Positions 35,257 through 39,794 of a DNA stretch of 39,794 nt are shown piece by piece (position 1 is the stretch's first letter; each line of letters begins with the position of its first letter). Under the pieces are notes generated by a model, which saw only the letters and a program-made list of their open reading frames with translations, made no database searches and was not told the origin of the DNA. Origin of the DNA: JAYVJH01 sp043777595 (GTDB taxonomy: Bacteria > Bacteroidota > Bacteroidia > Cytophagales > Spirosomataceae); contig JAYWHT010000068.1 of NCBI GenBank assembly GCA_043777595.1, forward strand, positions 1-39,794. Reading direction: 5' to 3'. The translations under genes were made by a program, and so were the position numbers.

Positions 35257-36306
35257 ATGAAACTGTCTGAATTCAAATTAGATTTGCCCCAAAGTCTCAT
35301 CGCATTGCACCCAGTTGAACGTGGCGATGCCCGATTGATGGTGGTTCACCGTCAGACCAAAAAAATTGAACACAAAAAATTCTCTGACCTCATCGACTAT
35401 TTTAGCGATGGCGACGTAATGGTCATTAACAACACAAAAGTATTTTCGGCACGGCTCTATGGCCAAAAAGAAAAGACTGGCGCACAAATAGAGGTATTTT
35501 TGCTTAGAGAACTCAATCGTGAAATGCGCCTTTGGGACGTGCTGGTGGACCCCGCTCGTAAAATTAGGGTTGGCAATAAGCTCTACTTTGGCGACAGTAA
35601 TTTGGTGGCTGAGGTCATTGATAATACCACTTCGAGAGGCCGTACAATTCGGTTTTTGTTTGATGGTAACCATGACGACCTTATGAAAGCCATCGAAGAG
35701 TTGGGGGAGACTCCTTTGCCTTACGAAATAAAAGAAAAACGAGAGGTCGAACCCGAAGACCGTGAGCGTTTTCAGACAATATTTGCCGAACACGTGGGCG
35801 CAGTGGCTGCCCCAACTGCTGGTACGCATTTTACGAAAGTGATGATGAAACGCTTGGAGGTAAAAGGTATCAACTTTGCACCAATCACGCTTCATGTAGG
35901 GGTTGGTACTTTCAGACCTGTCGATGTCGAAGATTTGACAAAACATAAGACAGACTCTGAAAATTTTTTTATAAGCGAAAAAACCGCCAATCTTGTAAAT
36001 GAAGCGTTAGACGGCGAACGACGTATCTGTGCAGTTGGTACAACGTCAATGAAGGCATTGGAGTCGTCAGTATCGGCCAATTCTCACCTCAAACCAATAG
36101 AAGGCTGGACAGATAAGTTTATTTTTCCGCCTTACGAGTTCAAAATAACCAATGCCCTACTCACTAACTTGCACCTGCCAGAGTCAATATTGCTGATGAC
36201 AACCTGCGCCTTTGGTGGCTACGACCTAATTATGAAAGCGTATGCAGAAGCAATAGCCGAAAAGTATAAGTTTTTTAGCTATGGCGATGCAATGTTGATA
36301 TTGTAA
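35257..36306 (+). CDS. queA: S-adenosylmethionine:tRNA ribosyltransferase-isomerase QueA
   Basis: Transfers the ribosyl group of SAM to preQ1 at tRNA position 34, making epoxyqueuosine. Length 349 residues, normal. Family segments: 'LSEFKLDLPQSLIALHP' at the start, 'INNTKVFSARLYG', 'AAPTAGTHFT', 'ITLHVGVGTFRPV', and 'NLHLPESILLMTTCAFGG' near the end. Its stop overlaps the ispD start by 1 nt (TAATG), so the two are coupled. Confidence 0.97.
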   Translation: MKLSEFKLDLPQSLIALHPVERGDARLMVVHRQTKKIEHKKFSDLIDYFSDGDVMVINNTKVFSARLYGQKEKTGAQIEVFLLRELNREMRLWDVLVDPARKIRVGNKLYFGDSNLVAEVIDNTTSRGRTIRFLFDGNHDDLMKAIEELGETPLPYEIKEKREVEPEDRERFQTIFAEHVGAVAAPTAGTHFTKVMMKRLEVKGINFAPITLHVGVGTFRPVDVEDLTKHKTDSENFFISEKTANLVNEALDGERRICAVGTTSMKALESSVSANSHLKPIEGWTDKFIFPPYEFKITNALLTNLHLPESILLMTTCAFGGYDLIMKAYAEAIAEKYKFFSYGDAMLIL

Positions 36307-36995
36307 TGACTGAAAGAGACCAATTTGTAATCATCGTGGCGGGTGGTAGCGGCAGCCGTATGGGGCGCAAGATACCCAAGCAGTTTATTGAAATTGGTGG
36401 TAAGCCGATTTTAATGCACACAGTTGAGCTGTTCTTTGAGTATTTGGCTACCATTCAAGTTATTTTGGTATTGCCACCCAATCAAATGAAAGAATGGTAT
36501 GCACTCTGCAACAAACACGATTTTTACCCAGCCATCGTAACGGCATCAGGTGGCAATACTCGTTTTCAGTCAGTGAAAAATGGTCTCAAAAAAATCAAAG
36601 CCAAAGATGGTCTTGTAGCTGTCCATGATGGTGTTAGGCCATTTGTAACTATCAAGACTATTGCACAAAGTTTTGAAACAGCCAATCGGACAGGCTCTGC
36701 CGTAACCTGTGTATCGCTCAAAGACTCCATACGCATTGTGGGCGACAATGGCCACAATCAAGCCGTCAATCGCTCAGATTATCGGCTTATTCAAACTCCC
36801 CAAACCTTTTATTTAGAATGGCTACGAGCTGCTTATGATGTAGAAGAACAGCCTTTTTTTACAGATTGTGCCAGTGTTTTAGAACATTCTAAGTACCCCG
36901 TTACACTCATCGAAGGCTCATATCAAAACATAAAAATTACAACCCCCGAAGATTTGGCTTGGGCAGAATTATTACTTGAGTCGGAGGTAAAATAA
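36306..36995 (+). CDS. ispD: 2-C-methyl-D-erythritol 4-phosphate cytidylyltransferase IspD
   Basis: The third step of the MEP isoprenoid pathway, joining MEP and CTP. Length 229 residues. The nucleotide-binding motif 'VAGGSGSRMGRKIPKQFIEI' is near residues 11-30, 'VHDGVRPF' binds the metal-CTP, and 'TPQTF' and 'YQNIKITTPEDL' complete the family pattern. A ribitol-5-phosphate cytidylyltransferase (TarI-like) is the main alternative, but no ribitol genes are near. Confidence 0.93.
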   Translation: MTERDQFVIIVAGGSGSRMGRKIPKQFIEIGGKPILMHTVELFFEYLATIQVILVLPPNQMKEWYALCNKHDFYPAIVTASGGNTRFQSVKNGLKKIKAKDGLVAVHDGVRPFVTIKTIAQSFETANRTGSAVTCVSLKDSIRIVGDNGHNQAVNRSDYRLIQTPQTFYLEWLRAAYDVEEQPFFTDCASVLEHSKYPVTLIEGSYQNIKITTPEDLAWAELLLESEVK

Positions 36996-37009
36996 AGGCT
37001 TTAATAGAA

Positions 37010-37714
37010 ATGAAATCACTCTCAGACATTTTTATGGATATTGGTGGTAAGTTTGTTACTGAGCCACAAGATTTAGCCCCAAAAATACAGCAAATCAAGG
37101 CTTTTGTGTTTGACTGGGACGGGGTGTTTAATGACGGGTCTAAAAACGATCAAGGAAGTAGCAATTTCAACGAAGTCGATTCGATGGGCGTAAATTTACT
37201 ACGCTTCGGCTGGTGGCTCAAAAACGGCTCAATACCCAAAACGTTTATTATTTCGGGTGAAAAAAACGGACTTTCATTTAAACTGGCGCAACGAGAGCAT
37301 TATGACGCTTGTTATTTTAAGATTCTGAACAAAATCGAAGCACTCGAACACTTTATGGCACAGCATGGCTTACAGCCACACGAAGTAGCTTTTTTCTTTG
37401 ACGATGCGCTCGACCTGTCCATTGCCCGTGCCTGTGGAGTCCGAATCATGGTACGGCATGGTGGCAATGTGTTGTTTGAAAAATATGTCATCGACAATCA
37501 ATACGCCGATTATGTTACGGGTAGTTTGGGTGGGCAGTATGCGGTGCGAGAAGGTGCAGAGCTGTTGCTCGGTCTCTCAGACCAACACAACGAAGCGATT
37601 ACAAAAAGATTGGAATATAGGCCACACTATGAGCAGTATATTGGCCAACGTCAGGAAATCAAAACTGTTTTTGTTACATTAGCTGACAATAAGTTTGAAG
37701 CTGTGGCTGTGTAG
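37010..37714 (+). CDS. HAD-superfamily phosphatase, KdsC-like
   Basis: A 234-residue protein with the haloacid dehalogenase motifs: nucleophile D35 and D37 in 'VFDWDGVFNDG', Ser82 in 'FIISGEKNG', a Lys near 108, and the acidic pair D131-D132 in 'FFFDDALDLS'. The 'FDWDGVFNDG' start and lack of a large cap resemble KDO-8-phosphate phosphatases (KdsC/YrbI), which are usually about 175 residues; this one has a longer C-terminus. Its sugar-phosphate substrate is unknown. It is the third gene of the queA-ispD unit (14-bp gap). Confidence 0.82.
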   Translation: MKSLSDIFMDIGGKFVTEPQDLAPKIQQIKAFVFDWDGVFNDGSKNDQGSSNFNEVDSMGVNLLRFGWWLKNGSIPKTFIISGEKNGLSFKLAQREHYDACYFKILNKIEALEHFMAQHGLQPHEVAFFFDDALDLSIARACGVRIMVRHGGNVLFEKYVIDNQYADYVTGSLGGQYAVREGAELLLGLSDQHNEAITKRLEYRPHYEQYIGQRQEIKTVFVTLADNKFEAVAV

Positions 37715-37725
37715 GACGTATTACT

Positions 37726-37787
37726 AAAGATATTAAACTAAAAAATATAAAAGCCTGTATTTTTACATTTTTTAGTTTAATATCTTT
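37726..37787. terminator. Bidirectional terminator-like inverted repeat
   Basis: A perfect 21-bp A/T-rich inverted repeat (37726-37746 with 37767-37787) and a 20-nt loop lie between the convergent HAD gene and the small lipoprotein gene. T-rich runs flank both sides. The stem has few G-C pairs, so strength is uncertain. Confidence 0.65.
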
Positions 37788-37804
37788 CTGTTTTTTGGAT
37801 TTTG

Positions 37805-38359
37805 TCAATTTAATATCACACCAACTACCTCAAATGTTTTTTTATTGGTCATTGTCAATTTCTGGTGGCCAAATATTGAATAATCTTTGATTGACCAATT
37901 ACTTTTTTTATCTTTTCCACAGTTTAGTTTCAGATGCTTTTCAGAATCATACAACTGATTTTTAGTTCGTACAATGGCTTCAATTTGATACACTTTACTA
38001 TCTTTGTTTAGTCGAACAGTGAGCAACTGAACAGATGCTTTCTCTTTTGGTTTGAGCTTATATTGATAGGTCAGTGAGTCGGGGCGAGTGGTCTTATAAC
38101 TCAATGTGTAGGCTTGTTTGTTGAGGTCGAGTAGCCGAAACAGTGCCAATTCTTTGGCCCAGTCCGATACAACTATTTGCTTTTGCTCAGTTTTCCCGTC
38201 CGCAACCATTTGCTTACTAACGGGCGGCCTTTGGTGATTCAGTATATTGACCTGTTTATCAATAAAGCCATTGATGTCAAAATAATGTTTGGTTTGGTTG
38301 CTTGGCTCGGTGCTACACCCAATAACCAGAAGAGATAAAACAAGGCAAAAAAATTTCAT
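37805..38359 (-). CDS. Small lipoprotein of unknown function
   Basis: A 184-residue protein with the lipobox VIGC (cysteine at residue 15) in 'MKFFCLVLSLLVIGCSTEPS'. The mature part has alternating beta strands and a conserved-looking 'YQYKLKPKEKASVQLLTVRL', with one further cysteine ('LKLNCGKD'). I recognise no family. Small exported lipoproteins of this shape are common in Cytophagales. Likely outer- or inner-membrane anchored, facing the periplasm. No -7 box match was found directly upstream. Confidence 0.75.
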   Translation of the reverse strand: MKFFCLVLSLLVIGCSTEPSNQTKHYFDINGFIDKQVNILNHQRPPVSKQMVADGKTEQKQIVVSDWAKELALFRLLDLNKQAYTLSYKTTRPDSLTYQYKLKPKEKASVQLLTVRLNKDSKVYQIEAIVRTKNQLYDSEKHLKLNCGKDKKSNWSIKDYSIFGHQKLTMTNKKTFEVVGVILN

Positions 38360-38419
38360 TTAAAAATAGTACGGTTTCGGAATACTAACCGACATTGTGT
38401 GCAGAAAGTTCGGTAAAGT

Positions 38420-38466
38420 GTAGTCTTTGTAACGCTATTTGGTACGTTACAAAAGCTATGGACTAC
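38420..38466. repeat. Imperfect inverted repeat in the intergenic stretch 38360-38994
   Basis: GTAGTC-TTTGTAACG (38420-38434) pairs with CGTTACAAA (38445-38453) and GACTAC (38461-38466). The 9-bp inner stem is perfect; the outer stem has a 7-nt bulge. It could be an operator, part of a small RNA, or a mobile-element scar. Confidence 0.4.
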
Positions 38467-38590
38467 AAAGGCCGTTTGAGTATTTGTTTAATGGTTTCTG
38501 GAGACAAAAGGAGGTACAATATGTTAATAGTGATGATCCTAATGTTGTAATAAGGGATAGTATTATTTTTTATACAGACAAGGTGCCACA

Positions 38591-38806
38591 ATGGTAACTG
38601 CCATTGCAAAAAATATAGAGCGAAGCCAAAAATATAGAAAAGGGGTAGCACTATTAGACGACGGCACTTTTATATCGCTTTAATTTTTTAGCGACCAAAT
38701 GGCTACTTATGTCTATTTAGAAATTATCAGAGTCAATACATTGGATAGCCTCTCAAAAAGCCCAATAGAGCGATATAAACCCGTAGCAATGCAAAGGGTG
38801 TGGTGA
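38591..38806 (+). pseudogene. Possible decayed small gene with one in-frame stop
   Basis: From ATG 38591 the frame reads 30 codons ('MVTAIAKNIERSQKYRKGVA' then 'LLDDGTFISL'), hits TAA at 38681-38683, and continues for 40 codons in the same frame to TGA 38804-38806 ('MATYVYLEIIRVNTLDSLSK' and on). A third open stretch, in another frame, precedes it (about 38435-38597, 'VVIRDSIIFYTDKVPQW'). Composition looks coding but I recognise no family. The 38360-38994 region otherwise holds only the repeat at 38420 and the hairpin at 38834. Confidence 0.3.
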
Positions 38807-38833
38807 GACTTGATAATTTATAATGATTTTAAA

Positions 38834-38876
38834 ACACAAAACGGCAGTCCAGCAATTAGTCTGGCTGCCGTTGTGT
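38834..38876 (+). terminator. Terminator-like hairpin in the intergenic stretch
   Basis: CGGCAG-T-CCAG (38842-38852) pairs with CTGGCTGCCG (38861-38870), with one bulged T and an 8-nt loop. ACACAA/TTGTGT outside extends the stem around a 2-nt bulge. It lies just past the possible small gene at 38591-38806, and no confident gene ends here. Confidence 0.55.
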
Positions 38877-38965
38877 TGTTTGGGATTTATTACAAATGTT
38901 AATATACTGACGAACAATTATACAGAATAGGTAGTTCTACTCTGAAACAAGTAAATATTACTGCT

Positions 38966-38973
38966 TTACTTTG
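38966..38973 (+). promoter_or_regulatory. Candidate -7 promoter box of the Crp/Fnr-family gene
   Basis: TTACTTTG matches TAnnTTTG at 7 of 8 positions and lies 21 nt before the ATG at 38995. Confidence 0.4.
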
Positions 38974-38994
38974 CACAAACTAACCTCTACAGCT

Positions 38995-39636
38995 ATGCCA
39001 TTTATTACAAGCCTCGAAAGCTTTGCTCCAATGTCTGAGGCTTGCAAGGCAGCCTTAGATGCGGTCATTACGTCTAAGGATTACAAAAAAGGCCAAACTA
39101 TACTATCGCCTGGCGACATCAACACCAAACTATACTTTATCGAAACAGGTTTGGCCAAAGTATATTATGATGCAGATGCAGATGCAGATGCAGATGCAGA
39201 TGCAGATGCAGATGCAGATGCAGATGCAGATGCAGATGCAGATGCCAGACAAATTATATCTTGGTTTGGTTACGAAGGTGGCTTTTTGTGTTCTGTTAGC
39301 AGCTATTTACATCAAATTCCGTCCAAAGAACATATCGAACTATTGGAAAATAGCAAATTATTGGCCATCGAATATGACGATTTGCAGCGGCTTTTTAAAG
39401 ACTATCCAGAGTTAAATTTAACTTTTAGGCTTATATCACAGTTTTTTATACTCATATACGACGCTCGGACAAACATACTCCGTGAGCGTAGCCCTAAAAA
39501 ACAATATGAAGCGTTTTTGAAACTATACCCTAAATTGGGAAACCGTGTGAAAGTAGGCGATGTTGCAGCCTATATCAATCGGGATATATCAACTATCAGC
39601 AAAGTTCGTAACGAAATAGCAACGAAACCGAGATAG
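38995..39636 (+). CDS. Crp/Fnr-family transcriptional regulator with Asp-Ala repeat
   Basis: The ATG at 38995 ('MPFITSLESFAPMSEACKAA') gives 213 residues; a TTG at 38971 would overlap the promoter box. The cyclic-nucleotide-binding fold is clear: 'KKGQTILSPGDINTKLYFIE' then 'TGLAKVYY'. A run of 13 Asp-Ala pairs follows, then 'RQIISWFGYEGGF'. In relatives the same place is a short beta-turn of the type 'Y-Y-x-D-x-D-G-x-x-I-x-x-W-F', so the repeat seems to have grown from a native D-A-D turn. A C-terminal HTH follows ('VGDVAAYINRDISTISKVRN'). Such regulators in Bacteroidota often lack a known ligand. Palindromes overlap the 3' end. Confidence 0.9.
   Translation: MPFITSLESFAPMSEACKAALDAVITSKDYKKGQTILSPGDINTKLYFIETGLAKVYYDADADADADADADADADADADADADARQIISWFGYEGGFLCSVSSYLHQIPSKEHIELLENSKLLAIEYDDLQRLFKDYPELNLTFRLISQFFILIYDARTNILRERSPKKQYEAFLKLYPKLGNRVKVGDVAAYINRDISTISKVRNEIATKPR
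39169..39246 (+). repeat. Hexanucleotide microsatellite (GATGCA)12 plus one variant unit in the Crp-like gene
   Basis: Twelve perfect GATGCA units (39169-39240) and a 13th GATGCC (39241-39246), encoding (Asp-Ala)13. Because the unit is 6 bp, gain or loss by slippage changes protein length without breaking the frame. Confidence 0.97.
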
Positions 39637-39690
39637 TTTTTGGTTTGAACCAAATGCTTTTTTGGTTTAAACCAAAAACTATCTCGGTTT
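39625..39690. repeat. 22-bp perfect inverted repeat with two nested palindromes
   Basis: Arms 39625-39646 and 39669-39690 are perfect reverse complements (22 bp, 22-nt loop), overlapping the stop codon of the Crp-like gene. Nested within are TTTGGTTTGAACCAAA (39639-39654, one central mismatch) and the perfect palindrome TTTTTGGTTTAAACCAAAAA (39659-39678). Their centres are 22 bp apart, about two helical turns, as for paired operators. Confidence 0.85.
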
Positions 39691-39697
39691 GACCCCC

Positions 39698-39705
39698 TAC
39701 CTTTG
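39698..39705 (+). promoter_or_regulatory. Candidate -7 promoter box near the right edge
   Basis: TACCTTTG, an exact TAnnTTTG match, lies 19 nt after the nested palindromes. No clear -33 element is visible. It would drive a gene beyond the window. Confidence 0.45.
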
Positions 39706-39711
39706 TAAAAC

Positions 39712-39758
39712 AAAAAGCCCTGCATCTGTCTGAGCAACTTCGCAGGGCTTTTTTACAA
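39712..39758. terminator. Rho-independent terminator at the right edge
   Basis: A perfect 12-bp stem AAAAAGCCCTGC (39712-39723) with GCAGGGCTTTTT (39742-39753), an 18-nt loop and T-runs on both strands. It can end the Crp-like gene transcript or a minus-strand gene beyond the window, or attenuate transcription from the box at 39698. Confidence 0.8.
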
Positions 39759-39794
39759 ACAATTTTAAACAATTTTTTCAAATCATTTTAAAAC

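Noticed and set aside
35278..35946. 222-codon minus-strand open frame antisense to queA
   Set aside because: queA is unmistakable on the plus strand; the antisense product has no motif and no promoter.
38463..38651. 62-codon hydrophobic minus-strand open frame
   Set aside because: No promoter, no family, and it overlaps better-looking plus-strand coding stretches; hydrophobicity follows from T-rich sense of an A-rich strand.
39169..39246. CRISPR-like array
   Set aside because: The repeats are contiguous 6-mers with no spacers and lie within a coding sequence.
39059..39415. Met-Gln repeat frame through the GATGCA tract
   Set aside because: Shadow of the Crp-like gene: the Asp-Ala frame joins the two halves of a known fold, the Met-Gln frame does not.

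Overview
The window is a chromosomal segment of an AT-rich member of the Bacteroidota, most likely a Cytophagales bacterium (genus not determinable from sequence alone). The signs are: start codons without Shine-Dalgarno sequences, intergenic TAnnTTTG boxes (the Bacteroidota -7 promoter element), secreted proteins whose signal peptides end in 'AQ', a RecQ with an extra C-terminal helix-turn-helix region, a DUF4920 protein, a bacterial GH3-family enzyme, and a lipoprotein of the 'PTGG-K-D' Ig-like family.

Layout. 1-560: a small XRE-type regulator whose coiled-coil tail is cut off by an in-frame stop. 561-8421, all minus strand: recQ with an SDR oxidoreductase, an M1 aminopeptidase, a DUF4920 protein, and a second SDR overlapping dnaN. 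8593-10419: a secreted TPR protein. 10420-11002: an intergenic region with five perfect DnaA boxes (TTATCCACA) and several near matches, the best candidate for the chromosomal replication origin. 10988-17515, minus strand: an Ig-like lipoprotein, mnmG (gidA), a near-perfect ParB site (parS, 14600-14615), ybeY, a GH3-family adenylating enzyme and a glycerophosphodiesterase. 17597-21033, plus strand: leuS and a Uma2-type nuclease. 21191-24739, minus: gmd, a SPOR lipoprotein and a long acyl-CoA dehydrogenase. 24856-26759, plus: a secreted SMP-30 propeller and a medium-chain reductase with overlapping ends. Then an outer-membrane barrel (minus), hflX and tRNA-Arg(CCU) (plus), a two-gene minus-strand unit encoding a 1660-residue secreted protein and a MORN-like protein, the queA-ispD-HAD phosphatase operon (plus), a small lipoprotein (minus), a 635-bp stretch with decayed or very small ORFs, and a Crp/Fnr-family regulator with a 13-unit Asp-Ala repeat.

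How the parts fit. dnaN, the DnaA boxes, mnmG/gidA and parS together look like an origin-proximal neighbourhood. Most other genes are housekeeping (tRNA modification and charging, isoprenoid precursor, DNA repair) mixed with cell-envelope proteins. No insertion sequence, prophage, CRISPR array or rRNA was seen.

The most unusual signals are repeat-driven. A hexanucleotide microsatellite lies inside the sensor domain of the Crp-like regulator. Heptanucleotide repeats build the signal-peptide cores of two unrelated secreted proteins. Two nested palindromes at the right edge sit just before a promoter-like box. I could not run searches, so family names rest on motifs I recognise and all functional claims beyond the families are inference.
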